Source: Glandiceps talaboti
Lineage: Eukaryota > Hemichordata > Enteropneusta > Spengelidae
Assembly: GCF_964340395.1 (NCBI RefSeq)
Contig: NC_135566.1
Location: 8,381,001-8,445,000 of the forward strand
Reading direction: 5' to 3'
DNA: 64,000 nt
Of this stretch, positions 36,013 through 48,154 are shown in pieces (position 1 is the stretch's first letter; every line of letters starts with the position of its first letter). Below the pieces are notes generated by a model. It did not search any database, had not been told where the DNA came from, and saw only the letters and a program-made list of their open reading frames with translations. The position numbers were made by a program, and so were the translations under genes.

Positions 36013-36270
36013 TAATAGGGAACTTGCAAACCCGCCATCTTGAATATCCTAAATATTGCATCATGGGAAATGTGATGATAACTATGACTCAGTCACTATT
36101 ATAAACAGTATTGTTACATTGTAACCAAATCAAATCTAGTCACGGTTACCCTGACCACTGTAGGCGGTTTATTCTATCGATAGCTCCACATTAGGTATTG
36201 CATTAACTACAGATAATCCCATAGTCCTTTGCAACTGAGCCTGCTCAGTCAGGATTGCAAGTTCCCATTC
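36013..36270 (-). mobile_element. TA-type MITE (family 4), copy 2
   Basis: Reverse-oriented relative of 28246-28499: begins AATAGGGAACTTGCAAACCC, includes GCATCATGGGAAATGTG, GTTACCCTGACCACT, TAGCTCCACATTAGGTATTG and CCCATAGTCCTTTGCA, and ends TTGCAAGTTCCCATTC. No coding capacity. Confidence 0.75.
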
Positions 36271-36477
36271 ATATTTCACACAGCTTTTCGTTATTCACAT
36301 CAGATTTGAATGACATTGGACTGGATTGTTCAATAAGTTTTTGACAATGCTTGGCTGTATAAGGCTTTACATACAAATCATCTTTGTTGGGGTAGGACTA
36401 TCTAACTGCTCAGTGATAATCACTTTTGCTGCTGGTAAGTCCCCTTAACTGCTCAAAGATAATCATCTTTCCTGGCA

Positions 36478-36711
36478 TAAAAGGGGAACATCACTCCAGG
36501 AAATAGATATATTTCCATAAACTTTAGGTTTTTGAGAGTCATTTCATGATTGAACAGCACATAAATTTGCATGATTGACAGAAAAAACACTAATTAAAAC
36601 TCGTTTTCACCTCTACCATTCTCACAATGGCCCACCATTGCATCATGGGACTTAACATGACTTAAAATGACTCTCCAGAACTTCAATTCCTGGAGTGGTG
36701 TTCCCCTTTAA
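36478..36711. mobile_element. MITE (family 6), copy 1
   Basis: Inverted ends AAAGGGGAACATCACTCCAG and CTGGAGTGGTGTTCCCCTTT enclose about 235 bp, including CACCATTGCATCATGGGAC. A truncated copy lies at 39893-40066. Confidence 0.75.
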
Positions 36712-38013
36712 GATTACGTAACTACTCAAAACATGTACCACTTTAGCTGGGGTAAAGACCCCCTAATTACTCAAAAATAAATCATTTTTTGCTGAAAGAG
36801 AGATTTAAGTACTCAAAGAATGTAAACAGTTTGAGGAAGTCTGATCTCATGAATCTTGTAATGCACTGATGCATCATGGACAAATCTATTTTTTCAAAAA
36901 ATAAAAAAAAACATACACTAAAAAAAAAATGAACAAAACGAAAAATATTCAATACTGACAGACCCGACTTTTTTCCTGTGCATAATCCCACACTTATAGT
37001 AACTGACTTTCACATGGTACGTTTTCACATCTACGAAGAGTCCTTTGGAAGTACAAAATATCAACACATACAATATCTATATTTGAATACTTGATATAGG
37101 GTCTAAAGACCCAAAACACTTATCATTTTGATTAGAGACATAACTATACTTCTCTGGATCACTAGCACAAGGTAAAATTACTTACCAAACCATAAACTTA
37201 TGTTTTAGTCACCTTCTACAATTGTTTTTGGAGATCATACTTTGAGAAACTCTCAACTTCCTGTGTCGTAAAATATACCTACGACTCCATTTTACAGAAG
37301 TTGAGAAAGGGTAGTTGAGAAAGACTGAGAAACTGTCGTTGAGGGCACCATTTCAATTCAATCACACCTGATAAACTTGTATACAATAAGTGCAAATTCT
37401 GGATAAAAATGGTTTGTGATTCGTTAGCTAGACTGTCTACATCACTGGCACTGTGTCTGTGCTAATTCTTGTAGTTGACAAGAGCTGGTGCAGTCAAAAC
37501 ACCAGTGATGTAGACATTCTAGCTAAGGGATCACAAATAATTTTTTATCCTGAATTCACCCCATGACGGGGAACAATTGACTTCATAAGCAAGACTGGAA
37601 ATTTTGTTGTTGAGGGCGCCCTTTGATTAACCAGACCTACATGTATGGGGAGTACCCACAAAATCTAATCTTTTCAGTCTGGAGAACTAAGTATTGAATT
37701 CATAGTCAAGCATTTTTTTTTTGTTTTTAAACAAAACACATTTGAAAATTTTGCATAAATGAATATGTTATCAAAATAATTACCAGGTTGAACCAGATTT
37801 GATTTGCCTGATATTGAAGTTGTGTGGCAGTGAGGAGTTCATGTACTTGGGTGAATAAATCAAATAAATTGATTATCATATTTAAGGATATTCTTCATAG
37901 TTCAAAAAAAGGAAGAGAACTAGTATCAAACTGTGAACTTTTGAAACAGGTTTCTCCTAATCTCTCAACAGTTTTTTTTTTTTTAATGGTTACCATGGCA
38001 ACACGACAGCATT
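36712..38013. other. Intergenic sequence between SSH and TMCO6
   Basis: Contains the hairpin element 37390-37560. An A-tract on the minus strand (T run at about 37971-37984), with ATTAAA about 30 bp after the TMCO6 stop, may serve as polyadenylation context. No coding region recognised. Confidence 0.5.
37390..37560. mobile_element. Hairpin MITE, about 170 bp
   Basis: Two arms of about 60 bp pair imperfectly: AAATTCTGGATAAAAA, CTAGACTGTCTACATCACTGG on the left; CCAGTGATGTAGACATTCTAG, TTTTTTATCCTGAATT on the right; about 50 bp of loop. No other copy seen in this window. Confidence 0.65.
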
Positions 38014-41000
38014 CTATGCGGGTTGTTCCATGCTTTGTTCTTTCTGTTGCTGATTCTGTGCTTCTAATCGCCATGGTGGAAAGTCAGCTTTCTCATCGCC
38101 TTCTTCTTTCTCCTGGATAGATACAATTTTTTACAATAAAAATCAAGAACAGGTACTTCTAAAAAACTGACTTGTCAATTGTCGGTCATTACAGTATTTT
38201 GTGACCAAATCTTGATTTTTTTCAAACAAGATTTTAAACACATCCGAATATACTCTTTAGGTAAGTCGGTGATAAAATTCAGTTCAAAGAAGACATTGAT
38301 GGGCTCTGACATAAAAATATGTTCAGACACAGAAGAAATAAACTGACGGTTGTCTAAAACTGTAAGTATCTGTATGTTTTGATAAAAGCAATTAAGAGAT
38401 GTCCCAAATAGCAATGCCTGATTTACATTCAGGCTGATTAGTTGCGCCAGTGATTCTAGTCAGTCAGTAAAAATTGAGTTCAAAAATAACTGCAGTATTA
38501 CTCCTCACTAAAATTTCCCACAAGATGGCTGAGAGAGCAGAAACACCTGCAGTTGCCAGTAGGTGATCAGAGAGATGCACATTAGGCGTGGTGTCTGCTA
38601 TTTCTGCATAAAAGTGGTTTGTGGTTTGCAATTTGGAGTGGGAGTAAGATTGTGTGATGCATCATGTCATTCCACCCTTCTCTTTACTGACTGACAGGGG
38701 TAGGCTGATGGGGGTGCTCGGACACAACAAGTGTGCTTGTTGCCTTTTGTTTCTTGCTTCTTTTATTGAGGTAGAACACAATCTACTAACTGGGATGTTG
38801 GACTAGTTTTGTATTTCAGTGGGCTTCATCAAAGGACAAGCATTCCATTAGAATGATAATGATAATGATGATAATAAAAATGGTTTAAATTCTAACCTCT
38901 GTCTGATCTGGTTCTTGATAGAAATACATCTCTAGTAATTCATGTGCTGCTTGTTGTATGTTGCTATCACTGTGATACTCCAAGGCCTCCAGACTATCAA
39001 CACCTTCATGTTCCTTGAATACCTCACTGCCCTGCACAGAATTGGACAAGAAGTCATTGATATCAATATTTAATATTTTGATTATCTGATCTTTTCCCCA
39101 CAGCCTTGTAGGATTAGGTTTAAAATTTGAGCACAACAAAGTAAAGGTTGTCAGCAAATCTATTGAAAATGTTGGTCTAAAGCAAAAGAATGATCCAATG
39201 TAGTCCCCATGGCTACACTAATAAGATAGTACTCATCTGAAACTGGGGATTTACACATTGGGGTACACAGGGGTACACAGAGGTACACAGGGGTATGCAG
39301 GGGTATACAGAGGTACATACAGATACACAGAGGTACACAGGGATACACAAGGGCACACAGGGATACACAGAGATACACAGAGATACACAGAGGTATACAG
39401 AGGTACATAGGGATACACAGAGGTACATTGGGTTACACAAGGGTACACAGGGATACACAATTACACAGACGTAAGACAGTAGCAGTGCTTATACTTGTGT
39501 ATCAGTCAGGTAATTATAAAATATTTATCAAACTTGTTCTTTTAGGCTACAGTCCTGAAAATCTGAAAACCAACTATGAACCACAAAATATGACTTTAAC
39601 GATGACTAAGTTTGTTTATGAAGTAGAACGAGTAACTTTGTACTTACAGCATTTGTCATTCTGAGTAACATTTCTGAAAACCACAGTGCTTCCATCACCA
39701 TTTCTGGGTCATGTGACTTGAGCATGGCGATAACATGAGGAAACACTTCCTGTTTTATCAGGCCTTCACAGTATTTCTCTCCGTGGTGGGCAAGATTACA
39801 CAAACACAATGCTGCCTGCAACGAAATCAACACCAGGCCATAACATCTCAGAGTTTTCGGTAAAAGTGACTCTCTCTAAGTCTCTTTATATTTTAAAGGG
39901 GAATGCTAGTCCAGGAAATATGTGTACTTTCATAAACTTTCACTTCTGGAGAATCATTACACGATTTCACATCACATAAATTTTGCGTGAATGAAACATC
40001 AAATTAAACCTCTATTTCATCTCCATTGTTCTCACACTGGGACACCATTGCATCATGGGACTTAGCAGACATAACATATTTATTAGATGTACACTGAATA
40101 TTCATAGCTATTTATTTAAAGTGACCGCAGTTGTAAGAGGCAGTTGGTTTAACCACTTGGCCATGACAACCTATATTTAAATTCTAAACAGAATCCTCAT
40201 CCTTATATGGTAATTATGCTAATCGTATCATTAGTTTGTTGACTTCTTCTTACCTCTTTCTTAATATCAAAAGTGGAATGCAGAAGTTGGATCATTTTCT
40301 GAGGTAAGCCCATGTCAATCAGAGTTTGACACACACTCTCAACACCTGGATGGTACAGAAACGATGATTTAAATATTAAATGTAGAATCAAAACTACACA
40401 AACTAGTATTAGTATAGTAATACCATAACTAGGCAAAGCCCACAAGCTTGCGCAGGGTAGATTCATTTGTGACCGGCTGCCTGGGCTGCCTCACGATGAT
40501 ATTGTAGATAGCACCCTCCGCATGGACAATGCACGTACATTGTAGTATATAGAATGCGCATGTGTAGTCATTGCACCACAATGCATCCTTGGGTAAAACC
40601 ACCACAAAAAACATTGCATAGTATATATAGGATGCGCATGCGTACTAGTCATTGAGCCGCTACGTGGCTGGTTCGCTGCTGCTGCGTGAGCTATTACACA
40701 TCAGAGATCTAACAAATATATATATTAACAAATACTAGTACACTTTCTAGAAAGATTTCATTCTCCTTATAACATAACACTTTATACATTTAATTCACAA
40801 CATCTGAGTGCCCCCCCCCACCCCCCACCACCACCCTGCAGTCAATTTTGAAAGATGTATAATGAGAATGCACTGTACATGAGAGAAAATGAATGATGAA
40901 AAGCAGTCAACAATGTGTGGCTAAAACTACCCCTGAAGTTCTAAAAATTAGGTGATCTGAAATAAAGTTAACAATGCTTTGACTTGGTGAGAATGGAACA

Positions 41001-44000
41001 AAAAAAACTTCTGCAGTGAAATAGTGGGAAATAATTTTTTTTTTCAAAGGTGGCAATAGTACTCAAACATCATGGCCTCCACTTCTTGTGCACAAGTTAA
41101 TTCTGAACAGTACTCTTTGTAGCAAACTACACAATCTTTCATCTTCCTTAGGATTAACTTTTATGTTTCTGGACCATCCTTTAATCCACAACAAATGTCT
41201 TTCTCAATGCATTTACAAAACATTCTGTCCCATTTGACGACCTTTGAACCCACCTGTGACATTACTAATAACCCACAGTGTCTCTTTCTTGACATGGCGA
41301 TGCTCTTCAGAATCTAAAAATCTTTCCAGAGCTGGAAGCAAAGTGCCATCTTCGGTTGTCTTGACGATATACTCATCCGGACCACTACACATGTTACCAA
41401 GACATCGGAGAAGGGGAGTAATCGACTGAAGACAAATGAGACACAACGTATAACAGATATGATTCAAAACATACAATATTTTACATCAATATACATGTAG
41501 TAAATAGATATGATAGACAAAAAGAAAGATCTGGAGAAAACATTTCAATTTCATATATGAAGCAAAATGGTTGTGTAAATATTTTATATCTTTTCAATCT
41601 CCTACTCATTTTAACTTTATTTTAAAAGATACCGCTACAGACTAACTTTACTTACCATTTCATTCTTCATTTATGATGTGGTTTCTGATTGGACAATGTC
41701 ACCACTGCCTACCTGGCTTCTGATTGGACAATGTCATCACTGCCTATCTATACATGATATTACATCTGATTGGACAATGTCACCACTGCCTACCTGTAAC
41801 AAGATGTGCCTTCTGATTGGACAATGTCTCCACTGTCTACCTGGACATGATGTGGCTTCTGATTGGACAATGTCTCCACTGCCTACCTGTATACGATGTG
41901 CCTTCTGATTGGACAATGTCACCACTGTCTACCTGTAACAAGATGTGCCTTCTGATTGGACAATGTCACCACTACCTACCTGGCTTCTGATTGGACAATG
42001 TCACCTCTGCCTACCTGTACATGATGTGGCTTCTGATTGGACAATGTCACTACTGCCTGGACTAATTTTGGAATGGTTCCAGCAGATACTAACTCATCCT
42101 CATGTTCAAGTCTGGAATGAAAACCAAATTAATATTAGAGCTCATAGGACTGTCTGTCAGAAAATAATTCTATACAATATTGGCAGAGAGTAACAATGCC
42201 ATATACAACATTCATGTGTTATGGAGATAGCACATAACATTCTATTAGGAATAGCAGCATCTATTTCTAAGCAATGCATGGCAGACAAGTTTTGATGTAG
42301 CTATTTTATGAATGTGTATGGTATCTTAAATGATGAAGTATATGTTGAGAAAAAGTTACAATGTGGTATAAACTAAACAAGAAAACCCCGTTTTTATCAT
42401 TGTCACCCACAACACAAAATGCATTAATTAGCAGACACTGTTATTAATAGTTGACTTACTTGGCAGCTAGGTAGGTCAGGACCCAGGCTACCTCTGTCAG
42501 GACAGCCATATTGTCTTCTTTGACTTCCATGTGAGACAACAAGTGGGGAACGACACCAGCCTCCAACATAGCACTGCAGGTCAAAGGTCAAATACATTGT
42601 ATCTGATACTGTTATACAACTTTAATATGATGCATTCTAGACACATTTAGATAGGGGGAAGTGGAAGGGGGGGGGCATATTTCACACGGACTACAACTAT
42701 TTTACAATGAAATACAGGGGAAAGTAAAACAAATTCATACATTTGCGGGCTGCGGACTATTATGACATCACATGAATATGTAAACAGAGTTGAAATGTAT
42801 GCTGAATATTTCTACTGACTTGTATTTAGTATTAGATAAAACTTGTGTTCAAACACAAACTTGTGTCACATGCTCTAGTTGGTGGGTCAATCTACTGACA
42901 AAGACTGAAGTGTGTAGTCAAAAATTTCAGGTACAAATTTTCAAGTTTGTGTTTTGGACAGAAGTTTCATCCGATACTATGGTTTTAAACCAACACAGAT
43001 GAATTTTCATTTGTAGTGAAATCATTATACTTCTATTTTGAGTGACTAAAAACAGACATCATTTTCTTCCCAATACGTTCACTTGTCTATATAAAGATTG
43101 AAGAATATGTTGCTGCAAATGTACAGCATGGCAATTTTAGTCATAACATTATACTGTTTATTATTACGCACTATAAACATATCATGAATTAAAGATTCCT
43201 CATTTAACGTGGACTGACTGCTTGGAAGATTACATTCTAAAACTGAACTGGTTCCTACATAGATTATGTACCTCACTATTACTACAAGTTTCAAACTTTT
43301 ACACTGCATGGCAACACAATAGAATTCATAATATCCTGCCAGATGATCACATGCCGACCTCCCTGTTTTACGGAGGACAAGGGTGGGAGCAATCCTGTGA
43401 GAAATTCATCTTCCTTGTTGACAGATGTTTCTGAGGTCACATTTTCATTTTTTTTTTTAAATCTTTGATTCCTTGTATATTTTTTGTGACCGTCAGTTCT
43501 CACCTGGTATCTGCTCCCTGTCCCCTTGCTAAGTTTGACAAAGCAAACGCAGCAGATTGTACAACACTTGGTGTAGAAGACTGTAAAGAAAAAACACACA
43601 CAAGTTTGAGATTGTCACGGGTTTAACACCAAGTATAATATACAAACTTGTGAAGGGGAGAACAACAGTCAACTCCAAATACAACTACAATGAAATTCAC
43701 ATGACCAGCGTGAAAGGAATAGACACAACTGTGATTTTCAAGATAAACTCAATTGATAAGACCCCTGTATATAAACAATTACACTCTTTGAAAAGTTCAA
43801 TTAAACAACCAACGTCAAGTGTGATATCTGATAAAAGGAGGTTGTAATATACAATGCCAATATGTAGACTGAGTGAAGTTGACCTTACTGGAAACGCTAT
43901 TTTTATAGACAATCTTGGAATGCAATGGATTGAACCTTAGACTGAGATTGAACACAAGACATCTATTTTACAACCTCCTGTTATCAGATACCACACTTGG

Positions 44001-46147
44001 TGTTGATTATTTGAACTGGACTTTCCAAAGAGTATAATTGTTTATATACAGGGGTCTTATCAATTGAATTTGTCTTGAAAATCATTGTTGTGTCTATTCC
44101 TTCACACTGGTCATGTGAATTTCATTGTAATTAACTATTAAAGTTCACTGGCAATGCAATGGAAGTAGTCAACTCCAAATTTGACCCCAAGTTCAACTAT
44201 GATGTTTTGAATATTGGCAACACCAAATACAACTGCCCTTCAATAGCTATGCATTGAAAATAACAACACAAAGAATGGGTATACGGTGGTCATTTCCAGT
44301 GCCGAGAAACTAAAGATAGAGTTGTGCCAAATTTGCATTAACAAAAGTGCACACATGAATGCTCTTCCTTCCTTTTTTTACTATGCTACGAAGGCCTGGG
44401 AAGAAGCTGGACTTCTGTTTTATTCTGGTTCCGAAATGTGTGGCAGTGACATTGTGGCAGGTGGAATGTTGGGAAAATTACCCCTGTAATAAGTTTACAT
44501 GTTCTTTACTTCCAAGCAGATAAGGGGTCCTACATCACTTTTTTATAAACACATTGCTACAGTTCTTGTATCTTGTGATGCTAATAATGGGATTCAATTT
44601 ACAGAATCATCACAAGATTAGGATCAGTGCAAAAATAAATATTAGATATTAGGAGACTTCTTTGGAATGACATTTGTTCACAACAGAGACAGCGCTACAC
44701 TACAACATTGCATCTCTTTTTTCATTTACAACAGTATTTGTAAACTAAATGTCCAAGTTAGTATCCATAACATACTAGACAACGTTCTTCCAGAAGTGTG
44801 AATTTATTTATAGAGATCTTTCTATGTTTACATCAATCTTATAATCTATAGCGTTCAGACCACTAACTCTGTTGATTTTTACCTGCAACAGTTTGACCAC
44901 TGGTTGTAAAATACCTTGCGACATAAGTGTGTCTCTGGCTTCGTCTGAATCACCAGCCATGTTACCTAACGCCCAGGCTGATTGATCCTGTCAAAAAATG
45001 TCAAACATAAAACAGATGTTACGAAAGGTAGAAATTATCAAAAGATGTGACAGATGGTATTGGATACTATACAGCTACATTCCTGGAATATATGTGAGAG
45101 AGTAACACCAAGACAAGTCGCTGGCTAACTGAAAACATAATTATGACCATCTTTCAAGGTTGTGCTTAATTTTCTATGGTCAGTACCTTTCTTCAAAGAG
45201 TCTGAAGTTTGACTGCATTATCGATTATCCCATTTTATTGTTGCATATTATCATGACTGTAGATTTATTTTTAGTATGCAAACATCAAATTGTCCATACC
45301 ATGTGACATGAAGTAAGCCAATCACTGAAGTCTGTATGAAAATGATGTGTTATAATGTGTGTTATACTAGATGATAGATGATTGTTCATATTTACCTGTA
45401 GTTTGGTGTTTTGTCCACTGAGAAATGTGATCAAATATGGGGCGGCCATTTTGAGTGTTTTCATAGTATGTTCATGTTCAGCACTACCAGCCATATTGGT
45501 GATACACCATGCTGCCTGTCTCTGTAAGTCTTCATCATTCCCACTCAGTATCCCTACCAGTCGATCCATGGCATTCTCAACTCTGAAAAGACAAAAACAA
45601 ATGAACTTAAGCCTTACAGGCATTTATTTGTGTTTTTTCTGGTGTTCAGCCTTATCTGTGGAATAAACAACCATCAGAATTATAGCCAATGCCTTCAGAT
45701 AGAATTTAAAAACATATTCTCAAGAGCCTTCTGTATGGAATCTCTGAACTAAACTGTAAACTTGATTGACTTGTCCATAACAGTCCCATGTTCTATCAAT
45801 TCTGCAGTAAATGACTCGACAAACCACTTGTATTTCTAATTAGATTCACAACTCAGAGGGGTTTTAATGAACATCTCCACTTTTTTAAAGGAAAATATAG
45901 AAATAATTGTAATCAATTTTAATTCACAACATACCCTAGGAAGGTGTCAATCAGTGCACTATTCTGAGCAAACATCTTTCTCAACTTCTTCAGCTGCTCA
46001 AGTCTGTCTGGGTTGGATTTTTGAAATTCTTTGGCCAACTCCACCATCTGTTGAAGAGAGAATAGTTCAAGGGTTGAACAATGTATCGTCATGATTCCTA
46101 AGTGCTTATTCCCTTGTGTAAAACATCTCTCATGAATATTCACCGTT

Positions 46148-46213
<66 letters not shown>

Positions 46214-48154
46214 AATTTACACCTCCACTCACGTTCACATTGATGGTTTAGTGACCACATTGAGATCCAGACTAGTAAATTCATAGTCAGTCTGTAATAA
46301 TTGGTGGCAGTAAGTGGTACACATATACACAAATTCTTTGCTAATGCTTGTTAAAAGAGATCTAAAGATTTGATAAGTACAAATTACAACACATGGGAAT
46401 ATAGAAAAGATACATGCATCGTTAGTCGTTACTATGACAACTTCACAAACCTGTTCTTCAGTGAATTCATCTTCTTGTTCTTCAGTGACATGGCTGTCAT
46501 ATCGCATACGTTTAGCTGCCAACACTTTCTCTCTTCTCTGCTTTCTCATCTCTGTAACATTAGAAGATTATAAGTCTTTGTAATTTCCATCATCGGCTCA
46601 GGTTACAATGCATGATGGGAAAGTGTCTCAAATCACTACAATACATGTTCTTAAGTGGTGATGAGTTCAACTGGCACCAGTCCCTTAGGAGATTCTATTT
46701 TGTGTTATATAATATTCAGAGTTTATTCATTTCTATTTTTTTTCATGAAAATATTGTCCTCACTGTTTGTTTAATTTTCTAAGTTTAACTAGTCATCTCC
46801 CAAGGTCTGTGTTTACCATTAACCTAGTCTAGTTCCTGACAGCCCGTATTCCGATTTTACGATACGTTATCTTCACAAATTACTGTCTAGTCAATCTCGT
46901 TACTCAAGGCGTTAATTGTGGTTCAACCCCATAGTGGGTGACATGCGAATGGCATGTCAGTAGTAATCTATCACTAATTGACAGTCTGTCGTCAATGTTT
47001 ATTAATATTCATTTGGTACAACTGTTTTCACTATCGCGGTATGACATAACTGATATGATATGCAAATGTCCAACCACGACTCCACCTCCAGTCTGTTTAA
47101 ACTAAAGATCCTGTGGGGACACAACGACGTCATTGTGTATGCAGCATATGAATGCATATGAATGCAGCTTATGCTGTAGTGGGAGCACAGAATTCTGTGC
47201 GAGAGCAACGAGATTGACTAGACGGTAATGATGTGTGAAGATAACATAGTGTAAAATCGGAATACGGTCTGTCAGGAACTAGACTACCATTAACCTGACT
47301 GTTTTGTGACCACTTACACAAGTTTCACCCGAAAGAATTATGTGTTTTTAACAAACAGTTTCATTCAAATAAAGAAGCAAGTCTTGAGGAAAGTGAAATA
47401 TTGCATCGGTGACTAAACAACGTCGATAATGTCTTCTATCAAAAGTTGTCATATAATTTTTTTCCTTCCTAAATTTCGTACAATTTTCTCTATTGTTCAG
47501 TTATTCATCAATAACATTATAAACGGATCAATATGTTGAGAGTGGTGATGATGTATACTTCCGTGGATATTTCTTGCAATTGGTTGTTTTTCGTCATTAT
47601 TTCAATTTCTGTTTTTAATCAAATTGCTACAGTGAAAATGTACCACACTTCAATACTACATTTGTATAGGAGAATATATGTGCGAAACATTCTTGAATTC
47701 AACCATGGATGTTATAGTGAACATGATACAATCAAAGACCGCAGTTTCTCCATAGACCCTATCAAAAATTGTAAGGACTTTGATTCAACAAAAATGTTTA
47801 TATGTTAGTTGAGCATAACAATATTGACAAGGTCACCCAAGGGTCAATATCCTATTTCTGTCACGCTGACCCAATAACGCGTTTTTATAACGTGTGGTAA
47901 TGTGTACACCTTACAAGAATGCAGAAGAACAAGTTTATTCGAATACTGGCACTGAAATATCATTGCAATGATTGACACGTGAACGTACGCACGATCTGGC
48001 GCGAAATAACATGGCTTCAAGGTCATGCCGAGGACAATAACACTTCTCTTCGACTAGCTAACATTACGTTACCTGATTGTTTCACTCGTCTTCTCCCTTT
48101 TAATTTCGACGCATCACCTCTGGCACCATGTTTAAATTTTGCTTTGCGATCCAT
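38014..48154 (-). CDS. TMCO6: TMCO6-like armadillo-repeat protein (importin-alpha related)
   Basis: Complete 13-exon gene. Exons in transcript order: 48154-48073, 46551-46451, 46047-45935, 45582-45396, 44987-44883, 43580-43504, 42573-42460, 42111-42015, 41425-41254, 40345-40254, 39815-39648, 39031-38897, 38112-38014. All splice sites are GT..AG and phases match, giving 1542 nt or 513 residues. The N-terminus is basic and importin-beta-binding-like (KLKGRRRVKQ, then RKQRREKVLAAKRMRYDS). Armadillo-type repeats follow from about residue 65 (QRQAAWCITNMAGSAE, DQSAWALGNMAGDS, QSAAFALSNLA, TEVAWVLTYLAA, TPLLRCLGNMCSG, KKETLWVISNVTG, AALCLCNLAHHG), then a polar C-terminus rich in Gln/Glu. Length and the KARRE/KRxRxD-like N-terminus favour TMCO6 over canonical importin-alpha, and no obvious transmembrane segment is seen. 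Molecular function is poorly defined; nuclear-transport adaptor activity is only inferred. It is divergent with MND1. Confidence 0.85.
38113..38896 (-). other. TMCO6: TMCO6 last intron, nothing recognised
   Basis: Intron before the final coding exon. No repeat family identified. Reading straight through the previous exon's donor would give an early stop (VRI*), so splicing to 38112-38014 is preferred. Confidence 0.65.
39241..39472. repeat. Short minisatellite, about 12-bp unit
   Basis: Around twenty imperfect units of GGGATACACAGA or GGGTACACAGA type in a TMCO6 intron. Three reading frames stay open across it on the minus strand, giving VPLC- and VYLCVSLC-type repeats; these are artefacts of the repeat. 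Confidence 0.95.
39893..40066. mobile_element. MITE (family 6), truncated copy 2
   Basis: Shares the left end AAAGGGGAA, GTCCAGGAAAT, and the internal CACCATTGCATCATGGGACT with 36478-36711, but lacks the right inverted end. Lies in TMCO6 intron 39816-40253. Confidence 0.7.
40346..41253 (-). other. TMCO6: TMCO6 intron with small duplication
   Basis: Contains a roughly 90-bp diverged direct duplication (AGTATATAGAATGCGCATG near 40541 and AGTATATATAGGATGCGCAT near 40618) in a locally CpG-rich patch, plus a C-rich tract at 40812-40838. No exon recognised. Confidence 0.55.
41673..42056 (-). repeat. Exon-end/5'-splice-site minisatellite in TMCO6
   Basis: Nine units, mostly 46-47 bp with shorter 35-bp variants, each containing GACATTGTCCAATCAGA on the minus strand. 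Seven end in CAG|GTAG. The unit nearest the coding exon overlaps the last about 40 nt of exon 42111-42015, so the repeat unit is that exon end plus its 5' splice site. Donor-like junctions have last exon bases at 42015, 41980, 41933, 41887, 41841, 41794 and 41713. Confidence 0.9.
42112..42459 (-). other. TMCO6: TMCO6 intron, nothing recognised
   Basis: Short intron that splits a Lys codon (AA|A). No repeats seen. Confidence 0.6.
42574..43503 (-). other. TMCO6: TMCO6 intron, nothing recognised
   Basis: Intron between the QSAAFALSNLA and AMLEAGVVPHLL exons. Apart from a G-run near 42668-42676 I see nothing. Confidence 0.6.
43679..44130. mobile_element. Foldback element with about 165-bp arms
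   Basis: Left arm 43679-43847 (starting TACAACTACAATGAAATTCA, ending AAAAGGAGGTTGTA) and right arm 43969-44130 (starting TACAACCTCCTGTTATCAGA, ending GTGAATTTCATTGTAA) are inverted copies around a spacer of about 120 bp. No coding capacity. It lies in TMCO6 intron 43581-44882. Confidence 0.85.
46149..46210. repeat. (GT)n microsatellite
   Basis: GT run in TMCO6 intron 46048-46450. Confidence 0.95.
46826..47285. mobile_element. Mutator-like non-autonomous foldback element, 460 bp
   Basis: Inverted ends of about 85 bp (left from 46826, AGTCTAGTTCCTGACAG; right ending CTGTCAGGAACTAGACT at 47285) remain strongly similar through TCTAGTCAATCTCGTT. The element is flanked by perfect 11-bp direct repeats ACCATTAACCT at 46815-46825 and 47286-47296. 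Long TIRs with 9-11-bp target duplications are characteristic of Mutator-like elements. No transposase is present. It lies in the first TMCO6 intron. Confidence 0.85.

Noticed and set aside
38885-39157. TMCO6 ending at 38885 (VRI stop) in exon 12
   Set aside because: A good donor (GAG|GTTAGA) and a phase-matched last exon at 38112-38014, ending in a plausible Gln-rich tail, give a better model.
39160-39460. Three overlapping cysteine/proline-rich minus-strand frames
   Set aside because: All come from the 12-bp minisatellite in a TMCO6 intron. Their being open in all three frames argues against a gene.
38014-48154. Canonical importin-alpha (karyopherin alpha) for the armadillo gene
   Set aside because: The N-terminal basic region and C-terminal armadillo sequence fit TMCO6 better, although the families are related and a profile search would settle it.
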